Assembly (NCBI GenBank): GCA_037447655.1
Contig: JBBHKE010001182.1
Coordinates: 355,478-406,150, forward strand
Source of the DNA: Zygnema cylindricum
Lineage: Eukaryota; Streptophyta; Zygnematophyceae; Zygnematales; Zygnemataceae
Direction: 5' to 3'
Length of the DNA: 50,673 nt
The notes below the pieces were generated by a model. The model did no database searches, was not told the origin of the DNA, and saw nothing but the letters and a program-made list of their open reading frames with translations. The translations under genes and the position numbers were made by a program. Every line of letters starts with the position of its first letter. Within the stretch, counting starts at the first letter, position 1. Of this stretch, positions 10,373 through 20,560 are shown one piece after another.

Positions 10373-11400
10373 TTACTTGTCTTTCTTGAAGTCGTTTACT
10401 ACTTCTTCCCCCTTCAAAATCGGATGCCGGTATGGAAGGCATCCTTGGGTTTCGTTTACGGAGATTTTCATCTCCACTATCTTCCTATTACGGTGTCTCA
10501 TCAAAGTCCTCATTGGTTTCCACTTCGTATTGTGGCGTTGCCTCGGATGTTTTCCTTTCCTCCTTCTCCTTTGGTAGATCTGCAGATTTTTCTTTTTCTC
10601 CCTCTTCCTTCTCTTCATTTTCAAATTCAAAGTCACAAAACTGATCCGTTTCAAATCTGATTTTGACTTCCTTATTATATTTGAATGGATCAATGGAATT
10701 CTCTTCATTCATCACCACTATGTGTTTTAACAAAATTATATCTCTCTTTTTCAAGTCATACACTCGGTATCCTTTTGTGCTCTCATCATATCCTACAAGA
10801 TATCCTGGCTTCCCTCTCCCCACTAACTTCTATTTAGTCTTATTGGAATTCAAACTGTAGACTTGACTTCCGAACACTCTCAAACTAGACAAATTAGGCT
10901 TTCTTCTTATCCACCTCTCTACGGAGTTTCCTCCTTAATTGGTGAAGTTAGGACTCTATTTTTGACGAAATTAGCATAGTTCATAGGCTCCGCACAAAAC
11001 AGCAACCCTATCTTTTTATCAGTTAACATACTTCTGGACATATCTCCTAAAGTTCTATTCACTCATTCTACTACTCCATTTTGTTTGGGATTATAGGGAA
11101 CAGTTTTCTCATGATAAATTCCTTCTTCTTTAAGATATTCTTCATATTCCCTTAAGGTGTACTCTTTCCCATTATCACTTCTTATCACTTTTATTGAGGT
11201 TTCGTGTAGTTTTTCACTCCACACTTTATACTCTTTGAAACATCTCAATACTTTTGAATTATGTCTCAGAAAGTATACCTTCGTGTATCTAGACCAATCA
11301 TGTGTGATAGTTAACAACCACCTCTTCCCCCCATGTGAAGCATATCTAGCTGGTCCCTAAACATCATTGTGAATAAGATCTTATACTTTCTCTCTCCTAA
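10373..11400 (-). pseudogene. copia-B integrase (copy 3)
   Basis: The integrase core at about 10930-11400 contains LLTITHDWSRYTKVYF, VIRSDNGKEYTLREYEE and PYNPKQNGVVE, so the D-D-E residues are present. A stop follows the E, in GVVE*VNRTL. The C-terminal domain at 10488-10823 reads GRGKPGYLVGYDESTKGYRV followed by DIILLKHIVVMNEEN and a strongly acidic Glu/Lys-rich linker. The same layout is seen in the plus-strand copy at 19735-20256. Several stops and frameshifts between 10823 and 11063 make it non-functional. Confidence 0.8.
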
Positions 11401-12000
11401 ATGTAGTTGCTTTTGGAAATGGAAGTTTATGAATCTTCCCTTGGGCACATTTATTGCAATCATCAAAGGTCTAATCATCCTCAAAAGTAAAACCCTCCAC
11501 TTTTCCTTTTTTCTTCAAATTTTTTATCTATCTAGATGCACATGCCCCAACCTTTTGTGGCAAAGCATCATCTCACTTGCACACAAGTAGAGAACACTCT
11601 TTTCATTGCAAAGAACAATTATGAAAATTCCCTGACTGCCCTTCTTAGCTATGAAATAAACCTCATTATCAAAGCTTGCTGTGTAGATTCCTTTCCTATT
11701 TCCTGTTTCAAACTCCTTTACATCTAGGACTGCTGTTGAGACCAAGTTCTTACTAAGCTGTGGAATGTAAAGAACGTATGAGAGTGTTACAATTGAGGCC
11801 TTTCCATCAACTAGAACCTTCAAGCCAACAGTTCCAACAAGACTTGTGGTTTATACTCTACCATCTCCGTACTCTATCTTAACTGTTGGGATCTTTCTCA
11901 GTTTAGTGAACCACCTTTTATCTTTGCACATATGCATTGAAGCCCTAGAGTCTATGATCCACCCATCTTCAGGTGGATCCCTCTTACCTCCGAAAGCACA
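11401..12000 (-). pseudogene. copia-B protease and gag-pre-integrase (copy 3)
   Basis: Near 11975-11935 the minus strand reads DGWIIDSRASMHMC. The aspartic protease motif D-S-G has become D-S-R, which should abolish activity. It continues as IEYGDGRVKTT and then LVDGKASIVTLSYVLYIP in the frame 11524-11823. That frame carries SKNLVSTAVLDVKEFETG and ends with CHKRLGHVHLDR, the gag-pre-integrase signature. Copy 2 at 18790 keeps D-S-G, which shows that the change is specific to this copy. Confidence 0.8.
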
Positions 12001-12099
12001 CTTTTGTCTCCGTGGAATGTCAACATGCTTTTCAGTGTTTTTCGGATTAAGAAGAAGCTTTTCAAGCTCCTCAAGCTCCTCTTCCTGTTCGGTTTCTTC

Positions 12100-13171
12100 G
12101 TTTTTTTGGTCATCATGAACTTCAGTTAAGAAAGCCTTTTTCTTTCCTCCATTTCTTGAGGTCCCTTGCCCAACCTTTAGTCAAAGATCTGCAAGTTTGC
12201 CACAATGTGCCATATAGTGTCACGGTTTCTTGCTGAAGTGACATATCCTCTTCAAGAAGTTCGTCTCCCCTCTCTATCAAATCTGCCACCTCCTTGTCCT
12301 CTTCTTCCAAAGTTTTGATAGGGATCTTTATCTCTCTCCTTATCATGCTTCCGCCAATCAGCTCTTGCATGCAATGCTTGAACACTTGGACTCCCTCTCC
12401 TAAGCTCTAGGGTGCTTTTTTTCACTAAAATCTTTCCCATTGTGTCATCCCAATTCCAATTGCTATCTCCTATTTCCTGCAATCGATTAATGATATTCAC
12501 ATACTTTTCATGTAGTTTCATCATTAATGTGTTCACTCTTTGTCTCTCAGACCATGAGTTACTTGCACACTCTAGGTCTCCAAATAATGCTCCTAAATCT
12601 TTGCAATAATTATTCATGCTTCCTTCGGTATAAGCTGCAACCTTATTTTTTGCCAACTGATGCTTGTGCAATGATCCACTCTTATATTTGTTAACTAGAG
12701 ATATCCAAATCTGAGATAAATATTTGACATGCATAAGTAAAATGGCAATGCCCTTTGCTACACCTTTAAGAATTAAGAGCTTAGCAACCTTGTCTTTGTA
12801 GTTCCACTTTTCATACTCTGATCTTTCGGTTTGAACCCTTGTCATCGTTGCTGGTGGTGTTGCTGTCGGTATCGCCTTCGACAATGGTGTCACTTGAGTT
12901 GCAACTCCTCCATTTTCTCCTTCCATGACAATCTCCTCTCCTTCCTCGTCTTCATCCTCAGTGATGGTGGCAGCTGTTCTACCTACTATAGAGACGGAGG
13001 TGCCAAAAAATCGCGTTCCTCCAAACCCAGGTGGAGGTGGGCATCGAACTTGTCCATACAGTATGCCCTATAGGTGTTTCTCAAATAGTTCTCCCTCCAT
13101 CATCATTTCCCAATAAAGAAATTCTGATCCGCCTAATATAGGCACCCTAGAGGGTGGGCCCATAACCTGCA
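12100..13171 (-). pseudogene. copia-B gag (copy 3)
   Basis: Reading from 13171 the family N-terminus IELQVMGPPSRVP is visible, with the initiator ATG changed to ATA. A clean frame at 12252-12926 contains YEKWNYKDKVAKLLIL, YLSQIWISLVNKYKSG, VNTLMMKLHEKYVNII and an Arg/Gly-rich tail (GRRGQGGGRFDREGRR). The order matches a UBN2 gag domain. At about 12240-12195 a zinc knuckle reads CHFSKKP-HYMAHC, with the second Cys replaced by Ser and a stop inside. Gag forms the virus-like particle. This is the best preserved copia-B gag in the window. Confidence 0.8.
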
Positions 13172-13329
13172 ATTCTATGGTCTCTATTGACCCAAAAAAT
13201 GAGCAGCCTATATAAAGCCTCTAGGATAATATTTGCCCCTTCTACTTTCCCGCTGAATAAGTGCCACCCAGGCACACAAATATTCCGAACACTCTCACCT
13301 CTGTGAGGACAAGATTCCCTTGAGTCAAA

Positions 13330-14069
13330 CGCAAAAAGATTCACTGAAATTGCTCCCCTGAGCAGTAAGTTATGGCTGGTCAAAGATGACCTTTATAGGT
13401 ACAAGCTCTCTTAGAGAGAGGTACCTAAATTTCACTTAGTCCTAGTCTGCCTACTAACGATTGCCTACTTCTAAACCCTAGTCCAATAGAAACACAATAT
13501 AGTACAAAAAGGTACACTAGGCGATGTACTTATTTTACGGCGATTCTACGATATGGCTTTCAAAGTGACGCCTGTCAAAATGGGAGCCATGGTTCCTCCT
13601 CCCATCTTCTCATGTATCCAATAGTATCGTCCCACGTGGCGTCGCGTGACGCTATCCCCATGGCCTCCGAAAGTTTATTGCGGGTGGCGGCTGCAATTGT
13701 GGCCGTCCGATCATTTGTATTTATGCGGCTTCGATTCACTTCCATGCATGAATTGTTTAATGCGTGTTTTTGTTAGTCTGTTGCAAAGTAGTCCGTTTAA
13801 TTAATAGATGAATATGCGTGAAACGTAGTACGTATATCGTTTCTCTTGTACCTTAATGGATAAGGCTTAGGTCTAAATAGTAGTCCGTAGACCCCGGTTT
13901 AAATCTGGTTAGAGGTAGTACTTTGCTACAAATAGTAAATTACCTTCTATGTCATTCTACCTCCTTCTAAATGATGCGGCAGCCATGGCGTTCCATTAGT
14001 TCTCTCATTCTCTCTCTTTACATTCCAACTAAAATATAGAAGGGAACCATTAATTACCTATTTTCAACA
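13330..14069 (-). repeat. copia-B 5' LTR (copy 3)
   Basis: It starts TGTTGAAAATAGG at 14069 (minus) and contains GCCATGGCTGCC near 13985, a degraded tRNA-like block (plus-strand CGGTTTAAATCTG near 13900), the GTAC cluster at 13502-13529 and AATCTTTTTGCGTTTGACTC at about 13325-13345. It is shorter than the other copies, so some LTR sequence has been lost. The 3' end is estimated. Confidence 0.65.
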
Positions 14070-14314
14070 CCACTAAGTCCCAACAAGTATATATATGTAC
14101 ACAATTTAAACGTGTAAGATTCAACGAGCCGAAACATACGATTGAAAAATATGAACCGGTTTGAACAACACGGTAAGACTAGAAAAGGTCAACCGTGAAC
14201 CAACTAGAACTACACGCTACGACTAGACTTTACGTGAACCAAAACGAACAAATAATTTCCACGTCACTTGTATGGTACGACCAGAACTTATGTGAAACGA
14301 AACGAACAAACATT

Positions 14315-14410
14315 TTCTACGTCACTTCAAATATCCATCGACGAAACTACTTCGTCGCTAACTTCTACGTCACTTCAAATATCTAGCGGCGAGACTACTT
14401 TCGTCGCTAG
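14315..14410 (+). repeat. Two 48-bp tandem repeats with an inner palindrome
   Basis: The unit begins TTCTACGTCACTTCAAATAT and is present at about 14315 and 14363. Each unit ends in a palindrome like CGACGAA-ACTAC-TTCGTCG. Less exact TTCCACGTCACTT sequence occurs just upstream near 14257, so the array may once have been longer. Confidence 0.6.
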
Positions 14411-14673
14411 TTGTCGCTACTTAGCTACAAGAGTATCTCGTCGCTAAGTTAGTGCTCAATACAATATCCTAACAAGTCACAGTGTAAGATGTTGAAGCTA
14501 TCTTTGCGGAAGCTATAGAATGTCACAGCAGAAGCTTTTAGAATTCGAAAAAGGTCAAATTAAGAAGCAACTAAAAGGGTTGAAGAAGTAACTAACGGGG
14601 TTTTTCAATAATATGTTGGAAGCAAAAAATTGTGGTTGAACGTATAAAATGAGGAAGTAATTATATACACATG

Positions 14674-15130
14674 TAGTGATGCTGGTTATGGCGATGAACA
14701 AAGTAGAAAATTAACAACGGGGTACGTATTACAAATTGAACAAGGAACTTGCTGCTAGAGCAACAAGCTACATAAAGTGATTGCTCAATCTACAATGAAG
14801 GTAGGGCAGGTGATAGCATGTTCGGTTGTGAAAGAACCCCTAAAGGTTAAGGCGTTTTTCAAGAGTTCGAGTCCACAAAACAACAAACACACATCGCTTT
14901 GTGGGACAACCAACCAGCTATATCGGTTGCTACCAATCCAAGTCATCAATTCGAGAGCAAACATATGGACATTTGACAACATTTTTTAGAGAAATGATTT
15001 TTGCTAAAGTGTTGAAATTGAGTAACCTATCGAATGATTAAACGACTGCCAATATATTAACTAAACTCTACCAAGTCTTAAGTTAGAGTTTCGTAGCAAT
15101 ACATGTGAATTTATTCGCTTAAGCTATTAA
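14674..15130 (+). pseudogene. Fossil copia RNase H
   Basis: The plus strand reads SDAGYGDEQSRKLTTGYVLQ, then VIAQSTMKVGQVIA, PLKVKAFF and, after shifts, NQLYRLLPIQVINSRANIWT and ETFRSN-like remnants at the C-terminus. The order matches copia RNase H (WSDASYGD, AQSTMEAE, EDNQAAI, NPSHHSRAKHMD), but the catalytic Glu region (MEAE to MKVG) and the DNQ motif are lost. I found no LTR or other pol part attached. It belongs to an old insertion different from the better-kept copies nearby. Confidence 0.65.
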
Positions 15131-15639
15131 AGATTAAAGACAATATTTTTATGTTAGCTTTAGTAAGCCTTACTTGCTAATAGAGTAAGATAGAGACCAC
15201 CGGAATTTAAATATATAATGGAAAATTTGAGCTTGACTACTGAACACTTATATGGTGGAAAAAAACGAATCCTTTAGGGAACTAAAATACAAATAAACAT
15301 CAAAATATAAAATTGGGATTCAAAAACGCCTGGCTTGAACTTACACAAAAGATTTATTTTTCAACAAAAGTAGAATCTTCAAAAAAGGTTGTAAAGCACC
15401 AGCGTAGTGGCTAACTAGGTGCTGACAAACAGGTAGATACATTCAAAGCAGGCAGGCAAGTAGGGTACTGTATAGGTAATGTAATATTTTGATTCTTATT
15501 TTTGTCTGTTAATTAATATTTATCTTGACAAATTTAGTTGTTCGTATTAGTGAGTTTGGGTTTAATTTTGTTAGGCATTTTAGGGCTGAAGAAGCCTCAA
15601 AACGTGAACTCACGGCTAAAGCATCCTTAGAGCTAATAC

Positions 15640-16660
15640 GCTCCTTCTCCCTCTTCCTGCCACTTCTCAAATCATCTCATCCACTACACCGCAATTTTTT
15701 CCTCCTTTCCGTACTACTTTCCCTCCACCTCTCCTTTTTCCTCTCCCTCTTTTTCCCGTCCCTCAGTATCTATCCCCTTTTTCTTCCCTCTCCTTCGCAC
15801 TTTCCCTTTCAATCCCACTATTTTTTTTCCTCTCCATTTCCGTCTCCTTATCATCCCTTACACTCACTATCATTTTGTTCTTCTCTACCTCTCCTTGGCA
15901 CTCACCCTCTCCTTATCCCTCTCCAGCACCCTCTAAATATCACCCCCGACTCCCTTTTGCCCGTCACCCCCTCTCACACTCCCGCTACCCTTTCCCCTCC
16001 CTTTATAACCCTCACTCCCTCTCTCCCTCCCTCTATTTCTATATATCCCTCTCTCTCGCTCTCTATCTTACACACCCACTCCCTCTCTCGCACTCTGCCT
16101 CTAACTCTGTCCCATGCTCCCCATCAAGCCCCCTCCCCTTCACCTACCATTTTCCCTCCCTCTCTCATCACTCCCCGTCCCCCTCATCCCATCTCCCCCC
16201 CTTTGCACCTTTTCCCCTCTCCACCTTCCTTTTATTTGAATCTTTTCCTCACCCGTATCCCCCACTCTTCCCTCTCTTGCCTCTCCCTCTCCTATTCTCA
16301 CTCCATCTCCCTCTTCCGCTCTTTTCGTAAACCTCTCTATTTTTCCCCGTCTGGTTGTCCTTGTGCGTCTCCCCCTCTTCTCCCTCATCCTCCCCATATA
16401 CCTTTCTCTTTGTCCCACTTCCTCTCTACATCTCTTCCCCACTCCCCCTCTCTTTCTTCCTCTGTCTACATCTCTCTCCCACTCCCCCTCTCTTTCTTCC
16501 TCTCTCTCAATCTCTTTTTCTCTCTCCCCCTCTCTCGCTCCCTTTTCCCTATCCCTCTCTTTCTTTCTCACCCTCCCTCTCTCCCCTTCTCCCACTCTCC
16601 TATCTTCCGCTCTCGCCTTTTCTACTTTTTTCCCTATCTCCCACTCCTCCACCCTCTCAT
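15640..16660 (+). repeat. 1-kb polypyrimidine tract (CT-rich)
   Basis: About 1 kb composed almost entirely of C and T, mainly CCCTCTCT-like sequence with short phrases such as CACTCCCCCTCTCTTTCTTCCTC repeated at about 16438 and 16479. The long open frames on both strands (Ser/Pro/Leu-rich on plus, Arg/Glu/Gly-rich on minus) are by-products of this composition. It ends exactly where the copia-B LTR begins. Confidence 0.9.
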
Positions 16661-16877
16661 TGTTGAAATTAATAGATTTTTATTGTATTTTCTAGGTCTA
16701 AACTTATTAGGAAAAACACGAAAAGTAAAAGCGCAGGCAGCCTGCCTTCACCTTTTCACTCTACCCCCAATACTCATTGTAGTCACTGAAGGATAGAGAG
16801 GCTGGTGGAGCCATTGCTACCTTAGCCCCGTAGGCAAGACTTAAGAGTGACATAAGTCACTCTCAACAAAAGTTTGA

Positions 16878-16946
16878 TTCCGGCAGGACTCGAACCTCCG
16901 AGTGGTAGAGCATGGCATAGCTGTCAGCTCTAACCGGTCTGTCGTA
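16878..16946 (-). other. tRNA-like module inside copia-B LTR
   Basis: On the minus strand the sequence has a perfect pol III B box (GGTTCGAGTCC, 16886-16896) and an A-box-like GGTTAGAGC (16927-16935), about 30 bp apart, in the arrangement of a tRNA gene. The anticodon region is not a clean stem, so it is not a functional tRNA. The equivalent block in copy 1 spans 3920-3990. More degraded versions are at about 70-150, 1065-1140 and 13850-13915. Confidence 0.65.
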
Positions 16947-17307
16947 GAATTTCGGTACTTAACATAAGGTATAATACTTATTTAAACATTTAACAATACA
17001 TTAATTCGATTAACGTAACTGTAAAAAAGGAAACATAGAGACGTAGCAAATTCAGTGCGTACATCAAATCTGCTGCACGAAATATATGAATTGGACATTT
17101 ATTTCAACAGCGTACATTAAACGTCGGTTTTCATCCGACGGCTCTAATCATCGCCGATGTCCCGGAATGGTCACTTTGGCGGTTTTCGGACGTGGCGTGA
17201 CGTGGCATGACCTAGCTCTACGTGGCAAGATTGAATTGAGCAGCGGAGATCCCGGACGACATAAAGACGACTCAGACGACGACACGCGTCTTTTCCATGG
17301 CCTTGTC

Positions 17308-17360
17308 GTACAGAGGCCGTACATAAAGTACATCGGCGACAGTACTTTTTGTACTTTATA
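17308..17360 (+). promoter_or_regulatory. GTAC cluster and TATA-like box in copia-B LTR
   Basis: Five GTAC cores lie at 17308, 17319, 17328, 17342 and 17351, with TTTATA at 17355-17360. The related copies show similar dyads (607-684, 4347-4388, 13502-13529). GTAC is the core bound by plant SBP-box factors, but assigning a regulator is inference. The position, just before the presumed transcript start, suits a promoter. Confidence 0.4.
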
Positions 17361-17658
17361 GTATTCTGATTAGAGCGTTCTTTAGTAGATAGGCTTTGTG
17401 AGAGAGATAAAGGACTTATAATATTTCTAGACAGGCACCTCTCCCTTGGGAGCTTTGAATAAATTGGCAACTTTGCCGGCTCATAACTTATCGGCTGTTT
17501 TGCCGTTTTCAATGATTCTTTTTGCTACGGACTCAAGGGAGTCCAAGCTGCACAAGGGTGCAGTCGAACTCTCAGTTTACCATCTTGAGCAGGAGTGATT
17601 GTGGCTTGAAGTGGGTTAGTTAAACACCATATAGAGGCTTCAAGTATTATGTTGTCCA

Positions 17659-18560
17659 ATGGAGGACACAGAATTACAAGTTATGGGCCCATCCTCTAGG
17701 GTGCCAACCTTTAATGGATCTGGGTTCATCAATAGGAAACCAAGATGATGGGTGCTTTATGGGAAAATCGATACTGGGGTATCATCAATGGAAGAGTGAA
17801 ACGTGCACCTTCGGGAACTCCACCGGGATTTGGAGGAGTAAGGTTTACAGCAGCATCAACTACTTCCACTGAGGAAAAAGATGACAAGGACATATGTGTG
17901 TCAAGAAAGGGGAAAAGGAAGGAGACACCCCTCACTCATATTGCCACGGCACCGGGAGCGGCAAACGTTAAACCGTGGAGAACGATACTCAAATGTGGGA
18001 AGAAGTGAACATGGCTGCCAAGAACTTCATTCTAAAGCACCTCACGCAAGCTTTGGCCACTCCTCACCTTCAGATTTACAATGCCGAGGAGTTATGGGTG
18101 AGTTTGGTGGAGATTTATAGAGCTGGTACTATTGAGGAGCTCTAGTTGGCTGAGCAAAAGCAAGGGAGTTACACTTACAAAGGAGGAAAGATGTTAGATT
18201 ATTGTAATGATCTTTCTTGTTTCTATATAGAGATGGAAAGTGCAGGGTGGACAAGTATAATGAAGATGAAAGTTAACACTCTCATCATGAAGTTACCAAA
18301 TGAGTACGAGAACATAGTGAACCGAGTACATGAAATGACTGATAGTTCATGGAAGTGGAATACAGTTGTCCAGATGATACTTGTGCACGAAAACACTATG
18401 GAGATTAGGAGAGGAGGAAAGAGCATTCAAGCTCTAGCTGTAGGAGGGGATCGATGGGGGAAGGACCCGAAGAAATTTTACAAAGGGGGAAGAGATCAGC
18501 CGGCAAGACTAAAACCTCCAAATGGCCTTTGTCATTTTTGCAAGTAGCCGAGACACTTTA
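17659..18560 (+). pseudogene. copia-B gag (copy 2)
   Basis: The ATG at 17659 opens MEDTELQVMGPSSRVPTF. After a frameshift near 17745 the sequence reads MMGALWENRYWGIINGRVKR. A further frame from about 18008 gives NMAAKNFILKHLTQALATPH and LWVSLVEIYRAGT. After a stop at 18144, MLDYCNDLSCFYIEMESAGW, VNTLIMKLPNEYENIVNRV and MEIRRGGKSIQAL follow. A zinc knuckle CHFCK-PRHFIAD is visible at about 18530, with a stop inside and the last Cys not in frame. The layout is the UBN2-type copia gag. The leader frames at 17745-18008 are Lys/Arg-rich and poorly kept. Confidence 0.8.
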
Positions 18561-18599
18561 TCGCAGATTAAGTCAAGCTATCGGAGCTGAGGCTCCAAG

Positions 18600-18998
18600 A
18601 GAACCGTGGAGGAGGTTTCTGCCCGAGGGAAGAAAAATTCACTTGTGGTTACAAAAGTGACACGAAAAATTGAGGTCGAGTCTTATGAGGAGGATGTGGA
18701 GCTTTTTCTTGGCGAGAGTCTGGAGGAGAAGGAGATTCGTTGGAGACAAAAGTGTGCCCTAAGAGCAATTCGAGAAGCTCCACAGGAAGGATGGATAATC
18801 GACTCAGGTGCATCGATGCATGTGTGTCTTGACAAGGAACTCTTCGGTAAGCTAAAAAAGATCCCTACTGTAGAGATAGAGTATGGGGATGGGAGAGTGG
18901 TTACTACATATCTAGTGGGGTCAATAGATCTGAAAGTCTTAGTGGAGGGTAATACTTCTATACTCACATTCTCTGATGCAATCACTCTACATTCTTAA
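18600..18998 (+). pseudogene. copia-B protease (copy 2)
   Basis: A frame of 130 codons carries an acidic spacer (YEEDVELFLGESLEEKEIRW), then CALRAIREAPQEGWIIDSGA with the aspartic protease D-S-G-A-S active site at about 18800-18815, followed by MHVCLDKELFGKLKKIPTVE and EYGDGRVVTTYLVGSIDLKV. The protease cleaves the gag-pol polyprotein. The active site is intact here, unlike in copy 3. The frame ends near 18998 by a shift; the next part resumes at 18976. Confidence 0.85.
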
Positions 18999-20256
18999 GC
19001 TAAGTAAAAATCTTGTCTCTACGTCTGTGTTAGATGACAAAGAGTTTGATACCTTCAGTAGAAAGGGAGTCTTTACACCTAAGTATGGGGATGAAGTTTA
19101 CTTCATTGCAGATAACGGTAGCCTAGGAATGTTTAGGCTTAACCTGAGTACTGCAAAGAACAATGCTTACTATGTTGGTGTTCCTAAGTTGATGATTTGG
19201 CATAAACGATTGGGACATGTGCATTTTGATAGATTGAGGGAAATAAAAAAACTTGGGGTAGTAGAAGGCATTCGATTTGGGGATAAGAAAATGATGGATG
19301 ATTGTAGTGGCTATGTTCAAGGTAAGGCTCACAGACTACCCGTTCCCAAAGCCGCCACATATAGAGGTGAGAAAGTACTAGATTTGGTCCACACAGATAT
19401 TTGGAGACCTGCAAAAGTACCTTTGGTTGGAAAAAAGAGGTTTATGTTGACAATAAACGATGACTGGTCTAGATACTCTAGAGTGTATTTCCTAAAAGAA
19501 AAGTCTGAAACATCAACTAACTTCAAAGAATATAAAGCTTGAAGTGAGAAGTTACATGAAACCCCCATTAAGAGAATAATGAGTGATAATGGGGGGGAAT
19601 ATACCTCTAACTAGTTTGAGAAATATCTGAGAGATGAGCGAGTGCAGCACCAGAAAACTGTACCATATAACCTGGAAAAAAAAGGGGTAGTTGAGAGGTT
19701 GAATCGAACACTAAGAGATAGTGCATGCAGTTAGTTGGCAGACAAGATAATAGGAAAGAGATTTTGGGCAAAGTCAATGAACTGTGCCACCTACATTAAG
19801 AATAGAATTCTTACCTCAGTTGTAAAGGGAGTGACACCTTATGAGAGATGGGTGGGAAGGAAACCAGATTTCTCACATCTTAAAGTGTTTTGTAGCCAAG
19901 TTTACAGTCTTAACACGGATAAGAAAAACTGGAAACTAGATGCAAAGGGAAAACCAGGATACTTTGTGAGATATGATGAGGATGTTAAGGGGTATGGAGT
20001 CTATGACTTAGCAAAGAAAGATATCATTCTGGTCAAACACCTAGTTGTCATGGATGAAGGGAAGTCATTTGACCCCTTGAAATATATAAAGAAGATAAGA
20101 ATCAGATTTGTGTCCGAAAGTGGGGAGGACTCGGTTGTTTACGAAAGGGACTTGAGTGAAACAAGGATTGCAGATTCAGGGGAGATCCAAGACATAGGCA
20201 ATCCACCAGAAACCTCGCATATTCGTATGGATTTTGAGGAGACCGAAGAGGAGTGA
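18976..20256 (+). pseudogene. copia-B gag-pre-integrase and integrase (copy 2)
   Basis: From 18976 the frame reads LSKNLVSTSVLDDKEFDTF, then IWHKRLGHVHFDRLREIKKL (gag-pre-integrase) and a zinc-finger region with CSGYVQGK, where the first Cys of the pair is lost. The rve core follows: DLVHTDIWRPAK, MLTINDDWSRYSRVYF, IMSDNGGEY near 19580 and a GVVERLNRTL segment near 19690, so D-D-E residues are visible, with stops at 19542, 19611 and 19732. The C-terminal frame 19735-20256 contains FWAKSMNCATYIKNRIL, HLKVFCSQVYSLNTDKKNW and GKPGYFVRYDEDVKGYGVYD, with an acidic tail. RT does not follow. Confidence 0.85.
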
Positions 20257-20560
20257 CTGGAAATGGCTTTCATGGATAGGGGAGCCGATGAGACAGGAAG
20301 GAGAAATCCAACATTTCCCTCCATCCTAGCTTTGAAGTTTGAAAGGGGGAGAAGGAGCAGCAAAAGGTTATAGGAAAAATATGCTGCTCACAAGGTTACT
20401 AAGCTATCTCATCCAGATAAGCATGGGCTCATTCTCGGAATGCTCCAAAATATTACGTCTTTTGTAAAGTTGGATTTCATGGAGTAAATGGTCCTTAGAA
20501 CTCATCTCGAGTGAGGTCATGCTCAGAATTTTTAATAGGACCTTTTATCCCTGACGTCGA
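20257..20560 (+). pseudogene. copia-B IN-RT linker remnant (copy 2)
   Basis: After the acidic tail, a Ser/Arg-rich stretch (KFERGRRSSKRL) and then weak reading around SHPDKHG remain. This corresponds to the spacer between integrase and reverse transcriptase. No RT motif (KWVFK, YGLKQAPR, YVDD) follows on the plus strand before the AT-rich region begins, so the element is cut here. Confidence 0.5.

Larger units (their letters stand above)
16661..17600 (+). repeat. copia-B 5' LTR (copy 2)
   Basis: It starts TGTTGAAATTAATAG at 16661. Landmarks in order are TATTTTCTAGGTCTAAA, AGGCAGCCTGCC, GAAGGATAGAGAGG, the antisense tRNA-like block (16878-16946), TGGTCACTTTGGCGG (about 17169), the GTAC cluster (17308-17354) followed by TTTATAG, and GATTCTTTTTGCTACGGACT (about 17514-17533). 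The colinear copy at 3712 supports the extent. No second LTR was found downstream, so the 3' boundary is approximate. Confidence 0.75.

Noticed and set aside
15525-16796. A 423-codon plus-strand open frame and long minus-strand frames opposite it
   Set aside because: Their residues (Ser/Pro/Leu/Phe on one strand, Arg/Glu/Gly on the other) follow directly from the CT-only composition, which lacks stop codons. No domain or normal codon use is seen.
16878-16946. A functional tRNA gene
   Set aside because: Only the A- and B-box regions fit; the acceptor and anticodon stems do not pair convincingly and the anticodon cannot be assigned.
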